Source: DUPQ01 sp022706885
Lineage (GTDB): Bacteria > Bacillota > Clostridia > DUPQ01
Assembly: GCA_022706885.1 (NCBI GenBank)
Contig: JAKJBR010000030.1
Span: 1-15,007 of the forward strand
Direction of reading: 5' to 3'
DNA length: 15,007 nucleotides
This document shows positions 1 through 7,154 of this stretch, in pieces (the first letter of the stretch is position 1; every line of letters starts with the position of its first letter). The notes below the pieces were generated by a model. The model saw nothing but the letters and a program-made list of their open reading frames with translations, had not been told where the DNA came from and made no database searches. Both the position numbers and the translations under genes were made by a program.

Positions 1-155
1 TCTACAAATATACATACAAGCTGATTGGGTATCGCTTTGGATATCAAGGCTGCACATACTGCGGAATCCACACCGCCCGATAAGCCTAATAATACCTGCT
101 CATTCCCTACCTGCCTCTTTATATCTTCAATTGTTTTATTGATATAGTCCTTCAT
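1..155 (-). CDS. guaA: GMP synthetase, ATP-pyrophosphatase (PP-loop) subunit, N-terminal part only
   Basis: Only the first 51 codons are inside the window; the gene runs off the left edge. The protein starts MKDYINKTIEDIKRQVG and continues into the PP-loop LGLSGGVDSAVCAALISKAI, followed by a strand ending CIFV. This is how the ATP-pyrophosphatase domain of GuaA begins; the domain adenylates XMP before amination to GMP. NAD synthetase shares the SGG-DSA loop, but the segment KAIPNQLVCIFV fits GuaA much better. The start is well supported: AAAGGAGGA lies just before the ATG, and an in-frame TAA lies at 192-194. There is therefore no fused glutaminase domain in front, unlike the usual bacterial GuaA of about 510 residues, so this looks like a separate synthetase subunit as in archaea. 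A TATAAT-like -10 lies at 180-185 without a convincing -35. Confidence 0.8.
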   Translation of the reverse strand, partial: MKDYINKTIEDIKRQVGNEQVLLGLSGGVDSAVCAALISKAIPNQLVCIFV

Positions 156-243
156 GGGTCCTCCTTTTACTTTAAGTATATTATATAGAATTTATGCGGT
201 GATTATATAGCAAATTGTGCATATTTATATTTTCCTTAAATTC

Positions 244-269
244 AAAAAACCGGCTTTTAAAGCCGGTTT
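244..269 (-). terminator. Rho-independent terminator after the small membrane protein gene
   Basis: A perfect inverted repeat pairs 247-257 with 259-269 (AAACCGGCTTT and its complement, with one central base). On the minus strand it is followed by a run of six T (244-249 read in reverse). It sits 16 nt beyond the stop codon of the small membrane protein gene and separates it from guaA. Confidence 0.85.
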
Positions 270-285
270 GTTTGCATCGGATATA

Positions 286-570
286 TTATTCCTCAATAGT
301 AATCTTTTTCTCTTCTTCAATGAAGTACTCCTGATAGTATTCATGCCTCTCCTGTTCTTTCAGTTTATTGGCTCTGTAGAACAAGTAGAAGGAAGGAAGC
401 AGGAATGCTACACCTACAACATACCATACCCACATATGCCATCTTGCCATATACTGCTCATTCATATATACAAGTCTCATGAACATACCAAAAGTAATAC
501 CCTCAAAACCTATTGCAAAAATAACTATTGCCCATTTCATTAACTTTGAACTTTTGCTATTCTCATCCAT
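286..570 (-). CDS. Small two-helix membrane protein of unknown function
   Basis: A 94-residue protein starting MDENSKSSKLMKW. Two hydrophobic stretches are visible, about residues 12-33 and 45-66, each rich in I, V, F, Y and W, with a short connector containing MNEQYMARWHMW. The C-terminal 25-30 residues are strongly charged and mostly acidic (KEQERHEYYQEYFIEEEKK). Probably both ends face the cytoplasm, which is inference. The ATG at 570 is chosen because GGGGAGGT lies 7-8 nt upstream; the longer reading frame from a TTG at 618 would start inside the promoter. It has its own consensus promoter (619-647) and a strong terminator (244-269), so it is a monocistronic unit. I do not recognise the family and assign no function. 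Confidence 0.75.
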   Translation of the reverse strand: MDENSKSSKLMKWAIVIFAIGFEGITFGMFMRLVYMNEQYMARWHMWVWYVVGVAFLLPSFYLFYRANKLKEQERHEYYQEYFIEEEKKITIEE

Positions 571-618
571 TATATCTACCTCCCCGAGTGTGGCATAAAT
601 ATACCTATTACTCAACAA

Positions 619-647
619 ATTATATCATTCGCGTCTGTTACTGTCAA
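619..647 (-). promoter_or_regulatory. Consensus sigma-A promoter for the small membrane protein gene
   Basis: On the minus strand TTGACA (642-647) and TATAAT (619-624) are separated by exactly 17 nt, a perfect match to the vegetative consensus. Transcription would start near 612, giving a leader of about 42 nt that contains the GGGGAGGT ribosome binding site. It lies 69 nt past the hisF stop, where I see no convincing his terminator, so read-through from the his operon is also possible. Confidence 0.85.
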
Positions 648-715
648 ATGATTTACGGTGTTTTTTAAACTTTGTTTAAGTTGCATAATTCCGTGTTTTA
701 AATCTATGTAAATTA

Positions 716-1492
716 CTAAATATTAACGGCAATACCTTTGTCTCTTAAAGCCCGCTTAAGTTCCGTTATGTCCAATTCGTGAAAATGGAACAGTGATGCG
801 GCTAACGCTGCATCTGCATACCCTTCGGTTAAGACATCGTAGAAATCTTTTATGCTCCCCGCTCCTCCCGAAGCTGTTACGGGAATACTTACCGCTTGAG
901 AAACCGATTTTGTAAGCTCCAGATCAAAACCGCTCTTTTTACCGTCACGGTCCATTGATGTAAGCAGTATCTCCCCCGCTCCCAGCTCCTCACACTTTTT
1001 TGCCCAATCAACAGCATTCAGGTTTGTCTTTTTCCTTCCCCCGTTTATATATACCGCATACCTTCCGTCCTCTTGCTTCTTGGCATCTATGGCGGCTACA
1101 ACATGAACGGAGCCGAACATTGCACTTGCCTTTGAAAGCAGATCGGGATTTAATACCGCTGCGGTATTGACCGACACCTTGGTTGCACCGGCTTTCAGTA
1201 CAGATTCAAAATCCGTAATACTCCTTATGCCCCCGCCTACCGTAAAAGGTATATCTGTTTCTTCTGCAACCTTTTTCAGCATTGTAAGCGTATTACCCCG
1301 CTTTTCACTTGAAGCCGTTATATCCAGAAAAACCAGTTCGTCTGCACCTTTTTCACAGTATACCTTTGCGGTTTCCACAGGATCTCCCGCATCGGTAAGG
1401 TTGATAAAGTTTATGCCTTTTACCACCCTTCCTTTATCTATATCCAAACAGGGTATTATTCTCTTTATTCTTCCCTTCTTGTTTACACTCAT
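716..1492 (-). CDS. hisF: Imidazole glycerol phosphate synthase, cyclase subunit HisF
   Basis: A 258-residue (beta/alpha)8-barrel protein, normal length for HisF. It turns PRFAR plus ammonia into imidazole glycerol phosphate and AICAR. The two catalytic aspartates are visible: D17 in IPCLDID and D136 in VVAAIDAKK, matching D11 and D130 of the well-studied Thermotoga enzyme. Phosphate-binding loops VGGGIR (85-90) and GGAGS near the C-terminus are present, as is the typical ending ADAALAASLFHF. The ATG at 1490-1492 lies 21 nt after the hisA stop; its ribosome binding site is weak (AAGAG or GCGG only), so translation may depend on coupling to hisA. It is the last gene of the operon. Its usual glutaminase partner HisH is not encoded next to it, and neither is hisI or hisE. 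Confidence 0.97.
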   Translation of the reverse strand: MSVNKKGRIKRIIPCLDIDKGRVVKGINFINLTDAGDPVETAKVYCEKGADELVFLDITASSEKRGNTLTMLKKVAEETDIPFTVGGGIRSITDFESVLKAGATKVSVNTAAVLNPDLLSKASAMFGSVHVVAAIDAKKQEDGRYAVYINGGRKKTNLNAVDWAKKCEELGAGEILLTSMDRDGKKSGFDLELTKSVSQAVSIPVTASGGAGSIKDFYDVLTEGYADAALAASLFHFHELDITELKRALRDKGIAVNI

Positions 1493-1513
1493 CCGCTTTA
1501 CTCTTTTCTTTAC

Positions 1514-2224
1514 TTAAGAATATGAAAATAACTCTTTCAAATGTATCTTTCCTTCATATATCGCTTTTCCGGTTATAACCCCGTATGCTCCTGTTTCTTT
1601 AACTTTCCGTATATCTTCCATATCCTTTATCCCGCCCGATGCTACAACATACATATCTGTCTTTTCAATCATTTCTTTAAGTGCCTCAAGATTAGGTCCT
1701 TTCAATGTTCCGTCCCTGGATATATCGGTATATACAACCGATTGTACTCCTAAAGACTGCATGAACAGTGCGGTTTCTATTGCATCTTTCCCGCTGTCGC
1801 TTGTCCAGCCGTCGGTAGAGACAAATCCGTTACGGGCATCGATTCCCACAACAATCTTGCTTCCGAACTCTTTTACCGCTTCTTCCACAAGGGAGGGATT
1901 TTTAATTGCCGCCGTTCCCAGTATTATCCTGTCGGCATTTGCCGCTGCCAGTTCCCGTATCCTTTTTATTGTGCGCACTCCCCCTCCGGTCTGCACTGAA
2001 AGACCTGTTTCTTTGCATATTCTTTTAATAACTTCAATGTTTTCCGACTTGCCGGTTTTTGCCCCGTCCAAGTCCACAATATGTATGTGGGAGGCACCGG
2101 CTTCTTTAAATTTAAAAGCGGTCTTTACGGGGTCATCGGAATATTTGGTAACCTGACCGTAATCTCCTTTATACAGGCGCACGCAGTGACCGTTAAGTAT
2201 GTCTATTGCGGGATATATAATCAA
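1514..2224 (-). CDS. hisA: ProFAR isomerase HisA
   Basis: A 236-residue TIM barrel that isomerises ProFAR to PRFAR, the step before HisF. The start MIIYPAIDILNGHCVRLYKG is typical; the catalytic pair is D8 and D129 (VVGIDARNG). Phosphate-binding glycines are seen in QTGGGVRT and VASGGIKD, and the region YTDISRDGTLKGPN is characteristic. The start codon is TTG at 2222-2224, 5 nt after the hisB stop. AAAGGAG lies about 12 nt upstream, a longer spacing than usual, so expression probably relies partly on translation continuing from hisB. In most clostridial his operons hisH sits between hisB and hisA; here it is absent. Confidence 0.96.
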   Translation of the reverse strand: MIIYPAIDILNGHCVRLYKGDYGQVTKYSDDPVKTAFKFKEAGASHIHIVDLDGAKTGKSENIEVIKRICKETGLSVQTGGGVRTIKRIRELAAANADRIILGTAAIKNPSLVEEAVKEFGSKIVVGIDARNGFVSTDGWTSDSGKDAIETALFMQSLGVQSVVYTDISRDGTLKGPNLEALKEMIEKTDMYVVASGGIKDMEDIRKVKETGAYGVITGKAIYEGKIHLKELFSYS

Positions 2225-2229
2225 GGCTG

Positions 2230-2814
2230 TTAAATCGCTCCTTTTGTCGACGGTATGCCGGTTTCTCTGTTGTCAATGCTTACCGCCTGTCTTAAGGCTC
2301 TGGCAAGTGCTTTGAATATGCTTTCGGCAATGTGGTGTCTGTTGTGACCGTACTGTACATTTACATGGATATTGGCACCTAAGTTACTTGCAAATGCGGT
2401 TACGAATTCCTCCACCGTTTCAAAATCCATCTCCCCCGTTCTTCCGCCGCTTACGGGACAGATAAATACCGTATACGGTCTTCCGCCCAAATCCACCGTT
2501 ACATTTGAAAGCGCTTCGTCCATGGGAACGGATGCAAATCCGTATCTGCAAATCTTCTCCTTATTACCCAACGCCTCTTTCATAGCCGTAGCCAATGCTA
2601 TGGCGGTATCTTCCACGGTGTGGTGCTCGTCCACCTCTAAGTCGCCTGTTGTCTTTATTGTTAAATCCATCAAAGAATGCTTGGAAAACAACTCCAGCAT
2701 ATGATTAAAAAAACCTATCCCGGTCTCGACGGTATATTTGCCCGTTCCGTCGATATTAAGTTTTACCGATACATCGGTCTCTTTGGTTGTTCTTTTGAAT
2801 GTCGCTTTTCTCAT
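2230..2814 (-). CDS. hisB: Imidazoleglycerol-phosphate dehydratase HisB (monofunctional)
   Basis: A 194-residue enzyme that dehydrates imidazole glycerol phosphate to imidazole acetol phosphate. The metal-binding signatures DEHHTVEDT (residues 62-70) and HNRHHIAE (157-164) are intact. There is no N-terminal histidinol-phosphatase domain of the enterobacterial type, so histidinol phosphatase must be encoded elsewhere. The ATG at 2812-2814 shares one base with the hisC stop codon (TAATG), a classic arrangement for translational coupling, and AAAGGAG lies about 11 nt upstream inside hisC. The longer reading frame extending to 2907 would overlap hisC by about 90 nt and lacks family similarity, so it is rejected as the start. 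Confidence 0.96.
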   Translation of the reverse strand: MRKATFKRTTKETDVSVKLNIDGTGKYTVETGIGFFNHMLELFSKHSLMDLTIKTTGDLEVDEHHTVEDTAIALATAMKEALGNKEKICRYGFASVPMDEALSNVTVDLGGRPYTVFICPVSGGRTGEMDFETVEEFVTAFASNLGANIHVNVQYGHNRHHIAESIFKALARALRQAVSIDNRETGIPSTKGAI

Positions 2815-3866
2815 TATTTCATAATCTCCTTTGCGGTGTTTATAAGGGAATCCATATCGGAATCGGTTCCTATAGATATTCTGACATAGTCGGGTATATA
2901 GTTCCACTGTCTGATAAGTATACCCTCATCTTTGAACTTTGTATATATCGTGCTCGAATCAAAACCTCCGAATTTAACAAACAGAAAGTTGCTCTGTGAA
3001 GGCAACACGGTACACCCCAGTTTATCCAGTTGTTTTGCAACTCGGTCCCTTGTCGCCTTAACCTTGTTGTTTATCATGTCATAATACTCCTGATTATTGA
3101 GAGCGGTTACCGCGCTTATCTGAGCCAGTCTGTCTAAAGGATAGGAATTGAAACAGTTCTTTATGGTATTGAGTGCAGCAATAAGTGCTTTATCTCCTAT
3201 CGCATAACCTATTCTCATGCCCGCTAAAGAGTAGGATTTGGAAAAGGTCCTGACCACTAACAGATTCTTGTATTTCTTCACATATTCCGCCATGGACGGC
3301 TGATTTGCAAAATCGATATATGCTTCGTCTACCAGTATCAGTCTTTCTTTGTCTTTTTCCAATAAAGAACATATATATTCATTGCTAAGCAGTTCACCTG
3401 TCGGAGCATTGGGATTGGCTATTATCAACGGATATTTACACTTACTCACGGCTTCTTTATTTATAGTATAGTCATAATTCATTTCCGGTGTTTCTTCTTT
3501 TGCATCATACAATTTGCAATATACCGGATAGAAACTGTATGTAATCTTGGGGAATGCCACTTTCTTTCGGGAAAAGAAAGCATTGAAAGCAAATGCAAGG
3601 GTCTCATCGGAACCGTTGGATACAAAGACCATATCGTTGTCTATTGAATATTTCTTTGCTATAACCGACAGAAGCTCTTTACTTTCCGGGTCGGGATAAA
3701 GTCTTAATGTTTCGTCCGCTTTATCTTTTATGGCTTCCAGTACTTTATCCGAGGGCGGATAGGGATTCTCATTGGTATTGAGTTTGATATATCTTTTATC
3801 GTTAAGCTGCTCTCCGGGGGTATAGGGAGTCAGTTTTTTTAATTGACGGGAAAATAACTTATTCAT
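2814..3866 (-). CDS. hisC: Histidinol-phosphate aminotransferase HisC
   Basis: A 350-residue fold-type I PLP aminotransferase that converts imidazole acetol phosphate and glutamate to histidinol phosphate. Visible motifs: LNTNENPYPPS near residues 29-39, SNGSDE (83-88) for cofactor phosphate contact, NPNAPTG (151-157), DEAYIDF (180-186), and the PLP lysine K210 in RTFSKSYSLAGMRIG. The length is typical. The ATG at 3864-3866 overlaps the end of hisD by 8 nt; the 3' end shares one base with the hisB start. The position between hisD and hisB supports the histidinol-phosphate assignment over other aminotransferases of the same family. Confidence 0.96.
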   Translation of the reverse strand: MNKLFSRQLKKLTPYTPGEQLNDKRYIKLNTNENPYPPSDKVLEAIKDKADETLRLYPDPESKELLSVIAKKYSIDNDMVFVSNGSDETLAFAFNAFFSRKKVAFPKITYSFYPVYCKLYDAKEETPEMNYDYTINKEAVSKCKYPLIIANPNAPTGELLSNEYICSLLEKDKERLILVDEAYIDFANQPSMAEYVKKYKNLLVVRTFSKSYSLAGMRIGYAIGDKALIAALNTIKNCFNSYPLDRLAQISAVTALNNQEYYDMINNKVKATRDRVAKQLDKLGCTVLPSQSNFLFVKFGGFDSSTIYTKFKDEGILIRQWNYIPDYVRISIGTDSDMDSLINTAKEIMK

Positions 3867-5145
3867 CTTTTTTCTCCAAAAAACGTATATTCACCGCATT
3901 GGCATGAGCATCTAACCCTTCACATTGTGCAAACAGCGATATCCCTTTATATGCTCTCTTCAACGCTTCTTTATCATACTGTATAACACTGCTTTTTTTC
4001 ATAAAGTCGTAAACTCCCAACGGCGAAAAGAATCGGGCAGTTCCCGCTGTGGGCAGTGTGTGATTGGGACCCGCAAGGTAATCACCTAACGGTTCGGGTG
4101 AATATGGTCCCACAAATACCGCACCGGCCTGGGTAATATAGTCGGAATAGACCTCGGCATTTTCGGTAATAATTTCCGCATGCTCGGGCGCACATTCATT
4201 AAGCACATCAATACATTCCGTAATATCCTGTCCGATATATATGGCAGCGTTATTCTTAATACTTTCATTAATGATATCGCTTCTTTCCAACTCTTTTGCC
4301 TGTACGGTTATCTCTTTTATTACTTCCTTCGCCAGTTTCTTTGATGTGGTAAGTAATGAAGATATTGAGAGTTTGTCATGCTCGGCCTGGCTCAGCATAT
4401 CGGCGGCAACAAATCTCGGATTTGCCGTTTCATCGGCAATTATCATTATTTCCGAAGGCCCCGCCACCATATCTATACCGCAGTATCCGTATGCCATTTT
4501 CTTGGCATAGGCAACATATATGTTACCCGGCCCGGTTATCTTATCCGCCTTCGGAATTGTTTCGGTGCCGAATGCCATTGCAAATATTGCCTGCGCTCCT
4601 CCCGCTCTGTATATCTTTGTTACATGTGCCTCATTAGCGGCAACAATGCGTGCTGCATCCAACGGAGGAGGGCTACACATGACTATTTCTTTTACGCCTG
4701 CAACATATGCGGGGACTGCATTCATAATGACTGAAGATATGAGAGGTGCGGTGCCTCCCGGTATGTATATGCCCACACTTCTTAACGGTGTGACTTTCTG
4801 CCCTATTTTTACGCCCTCTTCTTTATTCCATAAAAAACTTTTCTCTTTCTGTTTTATGGAATATGTCGCCACATTCAGTACCGCCTGCTGTATTACCTTT
4901 AAAAGATCCTTGTCTATCTCTTTGTAGGCTTTTTTAATCTCTTCTTTTGTAACAAGCATATCCTCAGGCGCAATATCGGTTTTGTCGAACTTACCGGTAT
5001 ATTGCATCAATGCTTTATCTTTATCTTTTCTTATATCCTGCATAATTTTGTATACAACATCGTAGACTTCTTTATTATCCAGAAATCCGTCTTTTCGCAC
5101 CTTTGCTATAAAACCCGCTTTATCCTTATCAAATATCGGAATCAT
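3859..5145 (-). CDS. hisD: Histidinol dehydrogenase HisD
   Basis: A 428-residue zinc enzyme that oxidises histidinol to histidine in two NAD-dependent steps, the last two reactions of the pathway. The zinc ligands expected for the family are visible as Q253 and H256 (SQAEHD), D355 or a near neighbour (LGDYLAGPNH), and H414 (LDAHANAV). The catalytic E321-H322 pair lies in CAPEHAE. GPGNIYVAYAKK and GPSEIMIIAD are further signatures. The start ATG at 5145 lies 17 nt inside the end of hisG, and the stop overlaps hisC by 8 nt. The sequence is complete with no sign of damage. Confidence 0.97.
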   Translation of the reverse strand: MIPIFDKDKAGFIAKVRKDGFLDNKEVYDVVYKIMQDIRKDKDKALMQYTGKFDKTDIAPEDMLVTKEEIKKAYKEIDKDLLKVIQQAVLNVATYSIKQKEKSFLWNKEEGVKIGQKVTPLRSVGIYIPGGTAPLISSVIMNAVPAYVAGVKEIVMCSPPPLDAARIVAANEAHVTKIYRAGGAQAIFAMAFGTETIPKADKITGPGNIYVAYAKKMAYGYCGIDMVAGPSEIMIIADETANPRFVAADMLSQAEHDKLSISSLLTTSKKLAKEVIKEITVQAKELERSDIINESIKNNAAIYIGQDITECIDVLNECAPEHAEIITENAEVYSDYITQAGAVFVGPYSPEPLGDYLAGPNHTLPTAGTARFFSPLGVYDFMKKSSVIQYDKEALKRAYKGISLFAQCEGLDAHANAVNIRFLEKKDE

Positions 5146-5779
5146 TGCTTAACTCCTTTTTCAATGCTGAGATTATATAGGATATCTTGTCGGTTTTCAT
5201 GTTCATACTTACTTTATTTACTATGAGGTGAGCGGAAATGTCGCAAATCTTCTCCAGCACCACAAGACCGTTGGCCTGCAGTGTCTTTCCGCTTTCCACT
5301 ATATCCACAATAAGTTCCGAAAGATTACATAACGGAGCCAGTTCCACCGATCCGTTCAACTTGATTATCTCCACATTCTCATTCTTGACATTTCTGTAAT
5401 ATTCGCTTGCAATGCTGGGATATTTGGTGGCAACCCTCTTGTTCATTATCTCATCGGTTCTGTTAAGATACTTAGCCTCTCCCGCCACACACATCCTGCA
5501 GGCACCGAAACCTAAGTTAAGAACATCATAAACATTTTTTGATTCTTCCATCAGAGTGTCTTTTCCCGCAACTCCCATATCGGCGGCACCGTATTCCACA
5601 TAAACCGGCACATCGGCCGCTTTTACCAGAAATATCTTGATCTTGTTTGATTGATCGGTATGTATGAGCTTTCTGGAATCGTCATCTATATCCGTACAGG
5701 GTATCCCTGCTTTTTTGAAAAGTTCCACGGTCTGTACCGCCAGTCGCCCTTTGGGTAGCGCAATCTTTAAATATTCCAT
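5129..5779 (-). CDS. hisG: ATP phosphoribosyltransferase catalytic subunit HisG, short form
   Basis: A 216-residue protein that joins ATP and PRPP in the first committed step of histidine synthesis. It begins MEYLKIALPKGRLAVQTVEL, the standard HisG start, and contains the PRPP-handling region with GAADMGVAGKDTL. The PRPP loop would be near NGSVELAPLCNLSELIVDIV. The length and the lack of a C-terminal ACT-like regulatory domain make it the short type, which needs HisZ; hisZ is directly upstream. The ATG at 5779 is preferred over the in-frame GTG at 5791 because GGAGGG, which includes part of that GTG region, lies 5 nt before the ATG. The gene starts 9 nt beyond the hisZ stop region and overlaps hisD by 17 nt. 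Confidence 0.95.
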   Translation of the reverse strand: MEYLKIALPKGRLAVQTVELFKKAGIPCTDIDDDSRKLIHTDQSNKIKIFLVKAADVPVYVEYGAADMGVAGKDTLMEESKNVYDVLNLGFGACRMCVAGEAKYLNRTDEIMNKRVATKYPSIASEYYRNVKNENVEIIKLNGSVELAPLCNLSELIVDIVESGKTLQANGLVVLEKICDISAHLIVNKVSMNMKTDKISYIISALKKELSNDSDI

Positions 5780-7005
5780 AATGCCCTCCACTTTGCAAAA
5801 TCGGTTTTCTCCGTTTTGCCGTTACTGTGGATTATAACATGGTTGGGTTCTATACAGCGTGCCATTCTTGAAATATTACGCTCCTTCATATATCTTTCAA
5901 GGTCGTCACTGTCCGGCAACACCTGTATGTTTTTATCTTCCTCAATGTCTTTTGTTACAGATAAAACACAATCTCTCATACTTTCCGAAAAAGACACTAT
6001 TGCAGGCATAACAGGCAGCTCTTCAGTCTGTCCCTGTCTCTCCAAAGCCTTGATGGCCATTTCCAGACTCAAGGAAAAGCCGGTAGCTTCCAGCTTCTTT
6101 CCCATTTTTTCCGCCAGATTGTCATATCTTCCGCCCGCAAGTATTGGAAAGCCCATCTGATATGTGTTGCCGTTGAAAATCATACCGGTGTAATAACCCA
6201 GCTTTTTAACCATGGATAAATCCACGGTAACATATCCTCTTAAACCCATCTTATCCAGTATGTCCAGAATCTGCTTAAGATTGTTCAAAGCCTGTTTTGA
6301 TTTTAAGTTAAGTTTTGTTTCAAGTAATCTGTCAATCAGTGATTTATCCCCGAAGTATCCCGTTATAGCGGTTAAGTGGTTGTATATATTCTTATCTATT
6401 TTTCTTCCTTCAAGGTATTCCGAGATACCGAAACTGTCCTTGCTGTCTATCATCTTGGATATTATTTCACTTTCTTTCTGTGTAAGAGAAGCTTCTTTGG
6501 CCAGGCCGTTGAAAAACTCCACCTGCCCTATCTGAATAGATATGTCATTAATTCCTACTCTCTTTGCCGCACTAACAGCCAGCTTTATAACCAACGCATC
6601 GTAATAGGGATTATCGCTGCCTATTATCTCGGCGCCGCACTGGGTAAACTCTCTCTGCTTTCCGCCTCCGAATTCATCGGCCCGGAAGCATTTGGCTATG
6701 TACGAGAGCTTATACGGTAAAGCTTCATAGCGAATCTTTGTTGCCGCTACCCTGCATGCCGGTACCGTCATATCCGGCCGTAAGACCAGAAGGTTTCCCG
6801 TTTTGTCTATAAGCTTGAATATGTCTTTTTGAGACACATATTCGTTCTCTCCGTAATACATGTCAAAATATTCTAAGCAAGGTGTCTCTATTTCCGTAAA
6901 GCCGTAGTTTCGGAAAAGTTGTCTCACCGCCTGCTCTTTATTCTTCTTGGTAAAGCATTTGCTGTCTGTCAGGTCGCTCATGCCCTCGGGATTGTGATAA
7001 GCCAT
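5767..7005 (-). CDS. hisZ: ATP phosphoribosyltransferase regulatory subunit HisZ
   Basis: A 412-residue histidyl-tRNA synthetase paralogue that forms a hetero-octamer with short HisG and carries allosteric control by histidine. Class II synthetase motifs are recognisable (LLVLRPDMTVP, AKCFRADE with a GGGKQREFTQ loop, and ILAGGRYDNL), but the HisRS signature RGLDYYTG is degraded to KKLGYYTG, so aminoacylation is unlikely. This, the missing anticodon-binding domain and the neighbouring short hisG identify it as HisZ, not HisS. ATG at 7005 has AAGGAG 8 nt upstream. It is the first gene of the operon; the promoter at 7060-7088 gives a leader of about 48 nt. Its 3' end overlaps the start of hisG by about 13 nt. 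Confidence 0.95.
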   Translation of the reverse strand: MAYHNPEGMSDLTDSKCFTKKNKEQAVRQLFRNYGFTEIETPCLEYFDMYYGENEYVSQKDIFKLIDKTGNLLVLRPDMTVPACRVAATKIRYEALPYKLSYIAKCFRADEFGGGKQREFTQCGAEIIGSDNPYYDALVIKLAVSAAKRVGINDISIQIGQVEFFNGLAKEASLTQKESEIISKMIDSKDSFGISEYLEGRKIDKNIYNHLTAITGYFGDKSLIDRLLETKLNLKSKQALNNLKQILDILDKMGLRGYVTVDLSMVKKLGYYTGMIFNGNTYQMGFPILAGGRYDNLAEKMGKKLEATGFSLSLEMAIKALERQGQTEELPVMPAIVSFSESMRDCVLSVTKDIEEDKNIQVLPDSDDLERYMKERNISRMARCIEPNHVIIHSNGKTEKTDFAKWRALWNI

Positions 7006-7017
7006 TTGCTTTTCTCC

Positions 7018-7039
7018 TTACTTCACTACGCTAAAGTAA
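7018..7039 (-). promoter_or_regulatory. Possible hairpin overlapping the hisZ ribosome binding site
   Basis: In the his leader TTACTTTA can pair with TGAAGTAA (8 bp including one G-T), leaving a 6-nt loop. The 3' arm ends inside AAGTAAGGAG, the hisZ Shine-Dalgarno region, so the hairpin could lower ribosome access. The stem is AT-rich and weak, so this may be chance. Confidence 0.35.
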
Positions 7040-7059
7040 TGAATTGATAAAGTGTCTAC

Positions 7060-7088
7060 ATATTACCACCGCTATTGTACGCTGTCAA
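7060..7088 (-). promoter_or_regulatory. Promoter of the his operon
   Basis: On the minus strand TTGACA (7083-7088) and TAATAT (7060-7065) are 17 nt apart. Predicted transcription start is near 7053, about 48 nt before the hisZ ATG. There is no room for a T-box leader or a his-rich leader peptide, so control must act on initiation, on HisG activity, or through the small RBS hairpin. Confidence 0.8.
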
Positions 7089-7100
7089 CTGTTAATTTAA

Positions 7101-7127
7101 AATATCCGGGAAAAAACCCGGAATATT
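7101..7127 (-). terminator. Probable terminator after thiT
   Basis: TCCGGG and CCCGGA form a perfect 6-bp GC-rich stem with a six-base loop, extended by AATA/TATT with one bulged base. On the minus strand it is followed by ATATTTTAAATT, a fair but interrupted T tract. It lies 28 nt after the thiT stop and just upstream of the his promoter, where it would insulate the two units. Confidence 0.7.
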
Positions 7128-7154
7128 CTTAAATCATATATTTACAATCCTTTG

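Noticed and set aside
217..543. Plus-strand reading frame of 108 codons opposite the small membrane protein gene
   Set aside because: It lies over the terminator and the antisense of a gene with its own promoter and ribosome binding site; its sequence is low-complexity and lacks a start site.
660..690. TTAAAC-TTT-GTTTAA repeat as his operon terminator
   Set aside because: The stem is AT-only and no T tract follows on the minus strand.
4241..4927. Several overlapping plus-strand frames opposite hisD
   Set aside because: hisD is intact with all its catalytic residues; the antisense frames have no ribosome binding site and no recognisable domains.
5767..7005. Histidyl-tRNA synthetase (HisS)
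   Set aside because: The RGLDYYTG signature is degraded, there is no anticodon-binding domain and short hisG follows directly, so HisZ fits better.
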